Shown: positions 10,648-21,540 of the stretch, in pieces | How the letters are laid out: each line of letters opens with the position of its first letter | Numbering within the stretch: the stretch's first letter is position 1 | Assembly (NCBI RefSeq): GCF_023159225.1 | Contig: NC_063170.1 | Span: forward strand, 22,729,235 to 22,793,234 | Direction of reading: 5' to 3' | DNA: 64,000 bases | Origin: Perognathus longimembris pacificus | Lineage: Eukaryota; Chordata; Mammalia; Rodentia; Heteromyidae | The notes under the pieces: generated by a model | What the model saw: the letters and a program-made list of their open reading frames with translations, nothing else | The model's database searches: none | Told to the model about the DNA's origin: nothing | Translations under genes and position numbers: made by a program

Positions 10648-10770
10648 TTTTTGTTTGTTTAAAACAAGGTCTTACTATATGGCCCAAGTTGGCCTCAAAC
10701 TTGGGATCTCCTGCCTTAGCCTCCTCAGTGCCAAGATTATAGACATGCTCTACCATGCTCAGTCTGAGCA
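10648..10770 (-). mobile_element. B1-like (7SL-derived) SINE monomer
   Basis: On the plus strand the order is AACAAGGTCTTACTATATGGCCC, GTTGGCCTCAAACTTGGGATC, CTGCCTTAGCCTCCTCAGTGCC, AAGATTATAGACATGC, which is the reverse complement of a B1/7SL monomer from its tail to its box A. Confidence 0.8.
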
Positions 10771-11385
10771 TACTAAAAAGCAGGTAAATTGTTCTGGACT
10801 CTGAGGGTGCCTTCATCCTCCTTTCACTGAATGGCAGCCGTGCCCTCCATGGCCCTGCTTTTGTTCAGCATCTTCAGTTCTCACATAACTCACCTGACCA
10901 CCTCTGCCCCAGTTTCCTCATCACCAGGGACAAAGTTGTCTTAAGAATGGAGCAGTTGCGAAGCTGAAGCTCCTGTCAGTCAGGGGCACTGCCATTAGCA
11001 CTGACCCTGAGCTGCCAGCACAGTCCCCACAGCAGCCCAAGGCCAGTAGTCCATAGCTACCAACTCCCACCCTCAGGAGGTCCTGCAGACAAACACCGCT
11101 CATCATCGGCTTTGCTTCCCAAACTTCACTAGCGCCAGCTCAGTCTCACAGCACCTGCATTGTTGGGAGACTGGGAAGGAGGCAAACAGGAGCTCTGGTT
11201 GTTAGTCTCACTCTGGGCTCCTGGAATGCAGGGACTGGGCTCCTGTCTGCCATGAGAACCCACTGGAAGCTCCTCCTCGGGCCTGCAGAGGGGCGGGACT
11301 GCAGGCACATCCTGCAGGCGCCACAGCAAGGCATTTGGGTATGAAATCTCCCTTCCATGGCTCACTGGTCAAGTGGGATCATTTA
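10771..11385. other. Single-copy DNA, moderately GC-rich
   Basis: One GGGGCGGGAC (Sp1-like) word lies near 11291. No gene is recognised. Confidence 0.45.
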
Positions 11386-11550
11386 GTGATTCAAGCTTGG
11401 ATTCTAGACCCAGGTTTCTTGGTTTCAAATCTCAGCTCTGTTATTACCAGGTGTGTGACCTTGGTAAGTGACTTTACCTTTCTGGGCTTCAAATTTCTAT
11501 AACTTATCTACGAAAGCAAATAAGCAGTACCCTACATCACAGAATGATTG
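11386..11550 (+). mobile_element. MIR SINE
   Basis: GGTTTCAAATCTCAGCTCTG, ACCAGGTGTGTGACCTTGGT, AAGTGACTTTACCTTTCTGGGC follow the MIR core in the plus orientation. The 3' part is weak. Confidence 0.8.
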
Positions 11551-11565
11551 TACAGTTTCAGTATG

Positions 11566-11570
<5 letters not shown>

Positions 11571-11628
<58 letters not shown>
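11571..11628 (+). repeat. (AC)n microsatellite
   Basis: About 50 uninterrupted bases of AC and then ATACACAA. Confidence 0.95.
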
Positions 11629-14284
11629 AAGCCCATAGATTATTCTGTACTACCATCATTATTATTACCCTCTCTATCTCAGTCCCTTAGAGCTCTGGCA
11701 TACATAAATGCTTTCACACTTGCCAATGGAAATAGAGTTGAGATCTAACCCCATTTCTATCTCACTTCAAAGCCCTGGGATGGAACTCCATGCTAAATGC
11801 TTGACTCCTGCCGCCAGACCCAAGATGTCAGGCTCCCTGAGTGTGCCTGTGCCCACGGCCACACCCCCATGGGCACCAGAGAAATGGTAGCATTTCTTGG
11901 CCAGGAAACCAAGCTGAGAAGGTGAAGGGCAAGGACTGAGAGCCAAGCACAGGTGATTTCTTGAATCAGAGAGATGGTGGAGGTCTCTGCATGCCATATG
12001 CCTTCCTCGGGGGCTTCCCATCGAGCCTGGGTCTTTTGCCACCCCTGCAGTAGCTGTTGGCAGGGTGAAGCCAGAAGGGCCGTACAAGTGGGCAAAGGCA
12101 GAGTGCTCACAGCCCCTGCTCTTCAGCCTCCTGGCCACACCTGCCCCCTCAGTAGCAGAACCAAGTTCTTACCATTGGATTAGAAAGAGCTGGGGACATG
12201 CTTTTGCTGCATGGCTAGGCTCTTGGTGGTGTGGCATTCAGCAGATACAAGCTTGCTCAACATCCAGACCCTTCTTCTAGAAATAACAGCTGATGTGTTC
12301 AAGAGCCATCCCTCAAACATCTCATCCAGGTGCCCTGACCACAGGTCCCTCTGAGCAGCTGTGGGACTTCACTGTGACCCACCAGAGACTCACAGAACTC
12401 AAGTTACTCAGTTACTCAGTTGATTCCAGGACGAGCACTTGTTGAATTGGAGCAAAAACCAACCAATTCTAAGATTACCATTAATGGAATTGGGAATATT
12501 CACTGAGCATGGTAGACCCAGGGAATGAGCCTGGAGTAGCTAGCTGTCACCTTGCTACCATGAGAATGACACCAATCAAAGAAGAACAGAGCGGAGAAGA
12601 AGCTTGGAGAGACAGAGTTTTAATGTTAGTTTAACTCCTGGATGTGGCCATACTTGAAGCCAGAATCCCTGCTAGTTTGGTTTGAGTTTAATCATTTGCC
12701 AAAGATCTTTACAACAGAAGAAAGGAGAAACAAGAAATTCTAAAGTGGGGTTAGGGAGGTTTAAGAGCTGAGACTGTTACACATGGTAAAGATGACATAG
12801 CCATGGCCTTTTCCCTCTCTCACTTCCTCAGAGAGTGCTCCCAAAGAAGTAGGGAGAAATATCACATCTGGCTCCAGAAATATCACAGCTGGGCCAGAAG
12901 CAACAATGGAAGTTTAGTGTTGTATTGTGGAGACGCTGGTCTCTTTATGGGCCAGAAATTGATGCACCTTCTACAGGAAGCCTCCATTTAAAAGGACCAT
13001 GGCATTGATTTGGGGTGAACCGGGCCACAGATACATCAAGCTGGCCTGACGGGTTTCAGGGCTGTGTGCCTGCCAAAGCTGGCTGGTAAGAAACATTTGA
13101 TTCCAAGTGGCTAATGAATCAGGAGTTGATAGCAAGCAGGATGGAGACCAGACCCCTCAGCCTCCACCTAAAGCACGGTCAGGACGAGAACGGCTATCCA
13201 GTGTTGGCCTGGGCATCGTGAGGATCCAGAAGCCTTCACAGACCCAAAGGAAAAGGTCTGTGAGCCTGAGAGGCCAGGTTTCCTGTGGAGGCTGGTAGGG
13301 AGGAGAGGCCACGTCCCTCCCAACACGCAAGCACGCATGCACGGACTTCACTTCCCCCCCAGGGCCTGGGAAGCTTTGGGAGAAGAAGGGACTCCCCGTA
13401 GCTATGGGAGCTCCTTAGCCCTTATCAAGAAATCAGGGGTAATTACTGCAAGAGGAGACACATGCACCTCAGTGGATCTTGGGAAATGGGATCTGGAGTG
13501 GGAGAGAATATAGAATCAGAACAAGAAAAGCAAGCAATGGTAATGGCTAGTGGAGTGGACAGAGCTCACAGAATGAGACAAAGGACCCTCAGGGTCAGAA
13601 AAGCCAGACTGCGGTTGCTCACAGATTCTTGACCCCCTTCTTGGCTTCATGAGGGCCAACCATTTACTCTAGGATGAGGGAGAATAAATGAGGGTAAGGA
13701 ATGGTCCTCCCTGCCATGGATAGTGACGTTCACTTTCCCTCCATCGGACCTGAGGCAGATGGCTTGGGTCTGTCAAGACTGTTTGGAGGCAAGCAAGAGA
13801 AAGCAACCCTGGTTGGCATAACACCAGGGGAAGGTTGAGGCAGTTCCCTGAATCAAAAGAAAGGCCAGAGCACTAGGCTCAAAAATCCTAGGTGTGAAGA
13901 ATGAGGAAGCAAGAGCCTGTATAGAGTCTCCAGAATTGGAAAAGAACTGCAGAGAGTTTTCATCTTGAGAGGGTGAGTCTTATTGGCTGAGTTCTGCTCA
14001 TGGGCCCACTCATTGGCCAGAGGTTCAAATGACCAGGAGAATTTCATTGACTACGTTTGACTCACTGCCTTACCCATTGGCAAAGCACTTGATTGATTGT
14101 CCCACCAAGGAGGTTAGGGCAGAAATGAAACAATCCACCATGGCAAGGGTGGTTAATTCTCCAGCTCAGAAAAGATTATTTCCCCAAGAATCTTAATTTA
14201 CTCGGCATCTATTTTATGGCTTTTTATCAAGTGTTTAGAAAATGTTCTTCCAAGGCTTAAGGAGAGAGGGTCAGTGGGCTTGTG
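11629..14284. other. Mostly single-copy DNA, no gene seen
   Basis: About 2.7 kb with no repeat that I can place. Overlapping 60-120 codon frames at 11708-12280 occur on both strands without a recognisable product. A short ACTCAGTTACTCAGTT duplication lies near 12405-12422. Confidence 0.5.
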
Positions 14285-14460
14285 TTAGGCAGTGAGCTAA
14301 GCATTTTGCACCCATGATCCCAAGCCAACTCTCAACAACCAACAAGATAAACAGCTTTGTAGATAATGCCACCTCGGCTCAGCTCAGAACACATGGCTCC
14401 CAGAACCATGATTTGTAGGTCATGCTGTCTCACACTAGAGCTCAACTCAACACAGGATCA
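14285..14460 (-). mobile_element. Possible MIR SINE remnant
   Basis: TTAGGCAGTGAGCTAAGCATTTTGCA followed by ACAAGATAAACAGCTTTGTAG loosely tracks the minus-strand MIR pattern. Divergence is high. Confidence 0.4.
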
Positions 14461-14902
14461 GTCTCAAGAGGAAAGTGGGAGCCTGTAAAAGGAGAGATTC
14501 AAGGACAATGACAAAGAAGACAAAGAAAAGCAACCGCAGAGAGCCTGGAGAAATCTCAATTTGCTAATGATGCAAGACAGAGAACCACAGGTGGACTGGC
14601 ACCTGAACTACCAGGCTCATTCCTCTTGCTTCTCACACCTTCTCTCCTTACTCTTGAACTCCTTTTGACCCCCATTTCCCTTCTCCATAGGGAAGAAGCA
14701 CAGCACTATCTCGTGACAGGGCATCCAGTGTCAATGGAGCCATTGCACCCCATGTGGGAGTCCCCAGTGAGCTAAGGGCTCAAAGGAACAGTAGACACGT
14801 GCCTGTCTATGTACAAGGAAACATCAAGGGATTTTCTGCTGTTTACTATTCTTCTCTACTCTCTACTAGGTATATTAAAACCTAAGAGTCAAGAATCAGG
14901 GA
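14461..14902. other. Single-copy DNA
   Basis: Nothing is recognised. Confidence 0.45.
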
Positions 14903-15136
14903 GGCCAGGTGCTGGTGGCTGATGCCTATAATCTTAGCTACTCAGGAGGCTGAGAGCTAAGGATCAAACTTCAATATCAGCCTGAGCAGGAATGTCCGTG
15001 AGTCTCTTATCTTCCAATTAACCAGCAAAAAGCCTTCAGTGGAGCTATGAGCCAAGTGGTAGAGCATTAGCCTTGAGTAAAAAAGCTAAGGGACAGAGCT
15101 CAGGGCCTGAATTCAAGCCCCAATAGCAGCACGCAT
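14903..15136 (+). mobile_element. B1-like + Geo composite SINE
   Basis: The left half has GGTGCTGGTGGCTGATGCC and AATCTTAGCTACTCAGGAGG (7SL-like). The right half has GAGCCAAGTGGTAGAGC (box A-like) and CTGAATTCAAGCCCC (box B-like). The tail continues as the CA array at 15137-15177. Confidence 0.9.
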
Positions 15137-15177
15137 GCACACACGTGTACACACACACACACAGACACACACACACA
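15137..15177 (+). repeat. (CA)n tail microsatellite
   Basis: A CA-rich run beginning at the 3' end of the preceding SINE, interrupted by GTGT and AGAC. Confidence 0.9.
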
Positions 15178-15254
15178 AATTAACCAGAGAAAGTAGAGTC
15201 GCCTGCCCATTGGCAAAATACCTTCAAAGGGCAGAGTATGTTTGCTACACTTTC

Positions 15255-15339
15255 TCTACATCTCAGGATAACCTGAGAGATGAGCACACTGACCTTCATT
15301 TTATACACAAGAAGCCTGGAGCCTGAGGCTCAGAAGAGG

Positions 15340-15340
<1 letters not shown>
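15255..15340 (-). mobile_element. MIR SINE fragment
   Basis: CACTGACCTTCATTTTATACACAAGAAGCC..CTGAGGCTCAGAAGAGG is the reverse-orientation MIR core. It is cut off by the GT array. Confidence 0.7.

Positions 15341-15385
<45 letters not shown>
15341..15385 (+). repeat. (GT)n microsatellite
   Basis: About 44 uninterrupted bases of GT. Confidence 0.95.
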
Positions 15386-15386
<1 letters not shown>

Positions 15387-16479
15387 CACACACCAGGGAC
15401 ACCTCCTTGAAAGCTCATCTTTCCATCTGGCCCTAGCGCCAGGGCAGATGGTGCCTGGTGGCCTGGCCCCTGCTTTGTCTGCTGGACTCTGGGTCCCTGA
15501 CACCACAAAGCTGCCCCACTAAGTTACGGCCTCACTTAAGCAAAGTTTGTAAAAGGGTGCCCTGGGAGAAGAAACAGTCTTATCTAGCCAGAGCCCTGCT
15601 GAAATCCCAATAAGCCCATTGCGAGCTAGAGATTGAAGTGCGATTTTGGCATCTCTCTGGTGTGGAAAGAGATTACACTGAGTCATATTTCAAAAAGACA
15701 CCACTGACACAGTGTAATCTCTGGTCTTAACTCCCCCTGACCTTGAGGGAGCAGCAATAACGCACAGGGGCGGCCGAGGCTGGGAGCATGGATTTAGCCC
15801 ATCGCGAAGAAGCTCGACTGCCAGGAGCATAGCCCCATCTGGGGCCGTGTGAAGATGGCGCTGGAAAAATCTCTTGGAGCCATTCAGGTGAGGTTTCCCT
15901 TCTACCATCCCTAGTGAAAGATTGGGGTCCCATCCCATTCTACGACCCCCAAGCCAGGCAGCCCCCCCCCACCGAATGCCCTGCCTGGCTTTGACTCTTC
16001 ATCTCCCCCACTTGAGGTCCTGAAGTACTCATCAGAACCTCGCCTCCTCTTTACTCCACCCCATCACTTTCACAGTGACAATAATGAAGCTGAAAATGTT
16101 ACCAGAAAAGGCATTGATCTATTTCTCTATCACTCACTAATCAAAAGTTTCCTGCCTCCTGTTAAAGCACCAATGATTTCCTTTGCAGAATCAAACAGGC
16201 CCGTTCCCAGAGACTGAGCATCAGCAGAGACAGTTTAATTACTGTGTTGTTCCTTCCCTGAATACCAATCTTTCCTCCATTCCAGGATGGACACACATTA
16301 GCAGAGGAATTAAATAAAAAAAGCAACACACTGACTCTGTGAAGGACAGGGCCGGTGGAACTAGTGACCTTGTCCTATATGGACAAGGATGCTAGCATGC
16401 CAGAGCGGTGACCCAGGAACCCCAGCATAGTGGGTGGGTACCACCATGGTTTATCCTGACTCTCTTTAGTTGTTATCAC
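15386..16479. other. Single-copy DNA with a perfect inverted repeat
   Basis: No recognised repeat family. It contains the 13-bp inverted repeat at 15668-15722, several CpGs at 15765-15870 with an AAGATGGCG (YY1-like) word at 15852-15860, and a C-run near 15961. Confidence 0.5.
15668..15722. repeat. 13-bp perfect inverted repeat
   Basis: AGAGATTACACTG at 15668-15680 is exactly complementary to CAGTGTAATCTCT at 15710-15722, with a 29-base spacer. Each arm holds a GATTA/TAATC homeodomain-type core. Confidence 0.85.
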
Positions 16480-16690
16480 TGTGGTTAGATCATGGGCTTC
16501 CGTTGCAAAACCCCAGTCTTGGTCTCCCAGCCACTGAATTTTGAAAAGCCTCAGCTTTCTTGTGTGTAAAAGGAAGGTGTTAAACATCCACGAAGATATG
16601 CTATGAGGATTCAATCAAATGCCAGATCACACTTTATTAGCAGGAGCTCTGTTACACATAACAATAAGCAGATGTTTATAAGAGATAGTG
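16480..16690 (+). mobile_element. MIR SINE
   Basis: AGCCTCAGCTTTCTTGTGTGTAAAA, GCTATGAGGATTCAATCAAATG and the AATAAGCAGATG ending follow the MIR order in the plus orientation. Confidence 0.7.
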
Positions 16691-16971
16691 TGTTTTGTTA
16701 TGAAGTCTGCTATGAAATGCATGACTGTTTATCATTTTAGATTATGGTGATGGAATACAATGAGCAGATGCTGTCCCCTTCCTGTCTGTCTTCTCTGGGG
16801 CCCAGAGCAAGGGTTGAAGAACATTCTGTAAACATAAAACTTAAATTTTGAGGATGGCTTGGAGAATGGGGCACAGTAACAGGCTCGAAGGCTGGTCCTC
16901 CCTGCCCAACTCTCTCAGGAGAATATGAAATAGATGTGGTCACCACACAGAGGTCACTCATTGACACCCTT
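16691..16971. other. Single-copy DNA
   Basis: Nothing is recognised. Confidence 0.4.
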
Positions 16972-17050
16972 CCATACCAGCCAGACTTGGGTGAAAAAGC
17001 CCAAGCGAGAGCTTAAGGTCCTGAGTTCAAAGCCCAGTATCAACACATAC
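16972..17050 (+). mobile_element. 3' fragment of a tRNA-like SINE monomer
   Basis: AGAGCTTAAGGTCCTGAGTTCAAAGCCCAGTATCAACAC carries a box-B-like GAGTTCAAAGCCC and the ending seen in the trimeric SINEs. Confidence 0.55.
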
Positions 17051-17167
17051 AAAAAGAGAAAGAAAACAATTCACTTTTACCCCATATTGTTCCACCTCTA
17101 TTTCCAGATTTCTGTTTTCCCCATGTACACACATGCTCACAGTCCCACACACAATTCCACATGCTTG

Positions 17168-17181
17168 CTCTCTCTCTCTTG

Positions 17182-17259
<78 letters not shown>
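17168..17259 (+). repeat. Compound (TC)n(AC)n microsatellite
   Basis: TC run at 17168-17206 passing directly into an AC run to 17259. Frames over it translate as Ser-Leu or Thr-His repeats. Confidence 0.95.
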
Positions 17260-17260
<1 letters not shown>

Positions 17261-18019
17261 CTCCCTGCCCTTATTTTCTGTCTTTCCCCGTAGGAATGCA
17301 TTACCTTCCTCTGAATGATGCCACGTGGGGTTCCCCAGGCCAGGGGCCAGCTAGAAACCTTGTCCCCAAATGGTTAACTATCACATTTAGTTATCAGTAG
17401 CATCAAGAAGCATCACCTGGACTGGAAGGACAACTAGAAGTTCAACACAGCCAGCCCCACAGAGCATCTGGTTAGCCACCACCCTACTGTGGGGCTCCAG
17501 GGTCCTGTAGGCCACTTCTGCCCTTGAACCTGCCCAGTATACTGGGCCATGGGTGAGGGAAGCTCTTCTCTCAAAAGGCCTGTCCATGCCCTGGCCTTCT
17601 GGGGCTCGGGGAGCTCTCCCGTGGCCTCTCTTGGCTTTTCCATCCAAAATGCAACCAGAGTGAGTCTGTGCTGAATTGTCCCATCCCTTCCTCGCAGACA
17701 GGAATCTTCAAGAGACACTGGTGTTCTGCTCCTTCAAATCTTGGGGAACGGTCACAAACCCCTGAAAATAAGAAAAGGAAGAGATCCCTTTTCTGGATAC
17801 TCTACTAGGAGGCTTACAATGCTTCCAAGTGATTAAACACACATACACGTGACTGTGTGCACACACACTGTAGTGAGTACCCGACACAGACTTCCAGCCC
17901 CAGGGAACTTAGATGGCTAAAGTACAGCCACAGCATAGGTGACAAGTTTTGTGGTAAGAGGAAGTCACAATATAGGCTGCTCAGAAATCTGGTAGGGCTG
18001 TCCAGAGGAAGCAAGGATA
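17260..18019. other. Single-copy DNA
   Basis: No repeat or gene is recognised. CACACATACACGTGAC near 17838 and ACACACACTG near 17862 are short simple patches. Confidence 0.45.
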
Positions 18020-18170
18020 AGCAGGGCAGAGGCCTGCAAGGGCCAGATCATCCAGGGCCTAGGCAACCATAGGGAGGGACCATGTAGGACCCGGGAGGTC
18101 GATGAGGAACCATGAAATGGCCCTGGACAAGGGAATAACATGCTCCGGTCTGCATTTCCCTTTAGCCATA
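18020..18170 (+). mobile_element. Ancient mammalian interspersed repeat (class uncertain)
   Basis: GGCCAGATCATCCAGGGCCTAGGCAACCAT..GGGAATAACATGCTC matches a common ancient mammalian repeat pattern (CCAGATCATGTAGGGCCTTGTAGGCCA...AGTGACATGATCTG) that I cannot name with certainty. Confidence 0.5.
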
Positions 18171-19878
18171 CATGGCTATTTGAGATGCTACTCCACAGCC
18201 TAGACCACCCTCTTCCTGATGACTGGCTTTGTAACGAGTGTAGCCCAGCACCAGAGCATGAGTCTCCATTGACTGCTTGTGCTGTCTACCTTCCCCATCT
18301 CAAGGTGCCCGGTCTCTCCTTCCCTCTCTCCTTTCTCTTCCCATAACCCTTGAACTCCTTTGCTCCTCTTCCTCTGCCTCTCTGGCTCTACCTCCATACT
18401 TCTCCCCACCTCCCTGTCTTACTTCTCTGTCCCCAGCACATCACCTCTGCACCTTCTCAGTTGCACACAGAGAGCTGGATGCCATTTATTCTTGTGATTT
18501 TCCCCCTACATGCAATTCCCACCCCGCTCACAATGTAAATATGACCTTTCTCATATTCATTATCAATTAAAGGAACAAATCCCTTTCTTAGAGCATCATG
18601 AGAGACCTTGCCAGCCAAGGAGTTGTAAGGGTGGCCGAGGCTGGCTGCCATATCATCTACCCACACCCCCAAGTGGCTGTGGGAAGGCTAGGCTAGCTGG
18701 GGTACAGGGAGGCTGGGGGTTGGAAGCCTCCCACAAGGCCTTTTGCACATGGTGCCCCCTGCCCTACAAATGTCTAGGCCTTCCCAACAATCACAGAGTC
18801 AACAGGGATAGGAGAGTCCTCAGGCTTCTTTTCCTGCTCCCTTGTGTGAGATATGCTAGTGTCCTCCAAATACAGGCCAAGCAGTTCACATAGGGCCCCT
18901 CTCCCAGAGCTGTCATTCCATGGTGGTAGTTTCCTTAGGCGGGTCCCAGGAGCACCCTACCCCCAGCCATTATGCACAGTGACACTTTGTGCCATATTAC
19001 TCAAACTTTTCCATCCCTCCTCTCTCACCATCTAGCTTCTCTTCTTCCTGCCTCTCCTTGTCAAAACTCTCCTCCACCCCACTCCAGGATCCCATTTCTC
19101 CTGGGAACAAAACAAAGGGTATGAGAACAACAGCAGTGACCATGGTAAGCTGGGTTGGGGGTTTAGTCTGGTTTAGGCTCATATGGGTCCTTTTCCACTT
19201 CTTCTCTGACAGTGCTACGGTCATGAGTCACAGCACCATTCCCATCCTTGATCCTTCAGCCAATAGCACACAACCCCACCTCCCAGGAAGAATGTCCCAG
19301 ACACCCATCTCCACCATGTTAGCTGACACAGCAGTGGATCTACTGCTGTTTCAGGAGAGCCAGCAATTCCCCTAAGAGAACATGGCTCCACAGGCTGCTG
19401 GGCTCCACTGGCTGCTCCCATCTGGGTGCACCTGGGGCCATGTGCATTAGCGTCCAATGGTCATATGCATTGTGCATGGTGGTGGTGGGAGTCTGTTTCC
19501 TATTCCTAAAGCAATGTGCCACATCCACAGTGGGACAGGAAGTCAGCATAACTGGGGTTATGCTTGTAAGATACCTTGTAAAGGGTGATGGAGCACAGAT
19601 AAACAAGAGGCCTAGAGGGAGAAAACTCAATACCTCCAAATTCTTTTGTCCAGTGTATAATTCACTGCAGCCAGCAAATGGTTTCTCAAAATGCAACCCA
19701 ACAGAGAAAAGATGATCCCCAAGTCAGAACTTCCTCTTGTGCTCTGATGCTCAAAATACTCATGTCATGGCTGCTCCATGCCTTTCCAAGACAGAGGACC
19801 TGTGTTCCCTAGGCCTTCAATCACAGCCCCTTGGAGGCCACGCTTGAAGGCCTCAGGCCCACCACTTTCCTTCCTCCC
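18171..19878. other. Single-copy DNA, pyrimidine-rich
   Basis: CT-rich composition at about 18310-18440 and 19010-19090 gives spurious frames. No gene is recognised. Confidence 0.5.
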
Positions 19879-19879
19879 G

Positions 19880-19930
19880 GAAGAGGTGCTCTCTGGGAAG
19901 AGGTGCTCTCTGGGAAGAGGTGCTCTCTGG
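19880..19930 (+). repeat. 17-bp tandem repeat, 3 copies
   Basis: GAAGAGGTGCTCTCTGG is repeated three times head to tail with essentially no differences, so the expansion is recent. Confidence 0.9.
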
Positions 19931-20001
19931 TGACACCACAAGGCAGCTTGGGGCAATGCAGAAATGAGAAAACTTCATTTTCAAATAAGACCAAAAATAC
20001 A

Positions 20002-20073
20002 GATATATATGTATGTATGTATGTATGTGTGTATGTATGTATGTATATATGTACGTATGTATTATATGTATAT
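20002..20073 (+). repeat. (TATG)n/(TA)n microsatellite
   Basis: ATATATGTATGTATG-type array with TGTG and TACG interruptions. Confidence 0.9.
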
Positions 20074-20324
20074 AATTCTCCTTAGGGAGTTGTACAAAGA
20101 GGTTTCAATTCAACGTGGCAGTGTATATTCGAATAGAACATATCTTGATTAGTGTCCCTCCTACTAACATTCTCCATCTATACCAACCCCACCCGACCTT
20201 CTTTCATAAACCCCAGTACCATCACTTTAAAAAAAGAATTAATAGTAGATTTTTTTCCCTGAATGAGCGACTTAAGGATGTCTCCCCATTTTTGCTTCTA
20301 TACAAAAATAGGCCCTTTGTAATA

Positions 20325-20420
20325 GAGATTAAACAATGTGTTTTAAAGTTATTCACATACCAAGTAAGTGTCAGAGGTGGGACTTGAAGCTCCCATTAAG
20401 CAATACTGCCTCCCGTCAGC
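20325..20420 (-). mobile_element. Possible MIR SINE remnant
   Basis: AAGTAAGTGTCAGAGGTGGGACTTGAAGCTCCCAT resembles the minus-strand MIR stretch AGTAAGTGGCAGAGCTGGGACTTGAACCC. Confidence 0.6.
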
Positions 20421-21225
20421 ACCATGTGTTGCTCTTGGGTCTCTTTGCACTTGGAATGGCTTTTCCTGAGGATACCCCTATCCCACATGGCACAGAGGAC
20501 TCAAGTTGTTATTTCAGGTACTTTTTTAGATCTAAGGACAATTTTTAGGTTGAGTTGAAATTTCATCATTCAGCTGGCTTCCTAGTCAAAAGTATCTGCC
20601 AAGCCAGACTTAGCTTTTCTGATTCAGAACACTAAACCTTGACCATCATTTCACCTGCAAATCAAAAAGCCACTTACTTCAACAACATACCTGCCCTGTG
20701 CCCACTCCTGACCTTATTCTTAATCAAGAGTGCAAGAGCCAAATTCAGAGTGACCTAACAGTAAAACCTCAACTTCCTTATTTGCTCAGTTTGTCAAGGT
20801 GTCTTGATAAATGTCCTCTTTTATTTATATGATTTCAGCTAGCATCCTTCTCCCCTAAGGGACTTTTGGATATCAAACATCAATGAGTCAGTTTCTTCAC
20901 CTTTGCCAAAACCAAAATGAAATAAAAATTTAAAAGTAATAAAATGACATGAATGATGGTCATTATCCTGCCATGGTTATTTCACAGTAACAAGGTCTGA
21001 CACATATTAATTCTCAATACAGCTAGTCACATACTCAGACTCTAGCAAGCCACGTTCGCTTACTGAGGCTGCAGATGAAGATGTTTCATTCCATGGAATC
21101 TTCACAACTTAAGCATATGACTTGATCTATATGGTCTGCAAGATTGTAATTACACCAGAAATAAAGCTTCAGATAAAAGTCAATGGATGCAGAGTTCTAC
21201 TAGGCATTTCTTACTTGCAATAAAA
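20421..21225. other. Single-copy DNA
   Basis: AT-rich in its second half. Nothing is recognised. Confidence 0.45.
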
Positions 21226-21540
21226 CAGTGCATGCCTATAATCCCGGCTCTGGGAGAGGTAGAAGTAGGAAGATCACAATCTGAGGCTTGCCCCAGGCTA
21301 GAAAGAGAAGACTCTATATAGAAAATAATTAAAGCAATATGGGCTGGGGGGACATAGCTCAAATACTGGTTGAATACTTGCCTAGAAAATGCTAGGTGAT
21401 CCTCAATACAATACAAAATAAGTAAATACATAAAGTACTGGAAAATTAAAAAAACAAATCTTGGGCTGTGAATGTAGCTCAGTGGTAGCTCACCTGCCTA
21501 GCACAAAGCCTGGAATTTGAGCCTAGTGCTGCCAAAAGTA
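21226..21540 (+). mobile_element. B1-ID-ID composite SINE
   Basis: Three units lie in series: a B1-like monomer (CATGCCTATAATCCCGGCTCT) at about 21226-21330; an ID-like unit starting GGGCTGGGGGGACATAGCTC at about 21340; and a second ID-like unit starting GGGCTGTGAATGTAGCTCAGTGG at about 21464 ending CTAGTGCTGCC. B1+ID fusions are known in rodents. The double ID arrangement may be a tandem insertion rather than a founder element. Confidence 0.75.
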
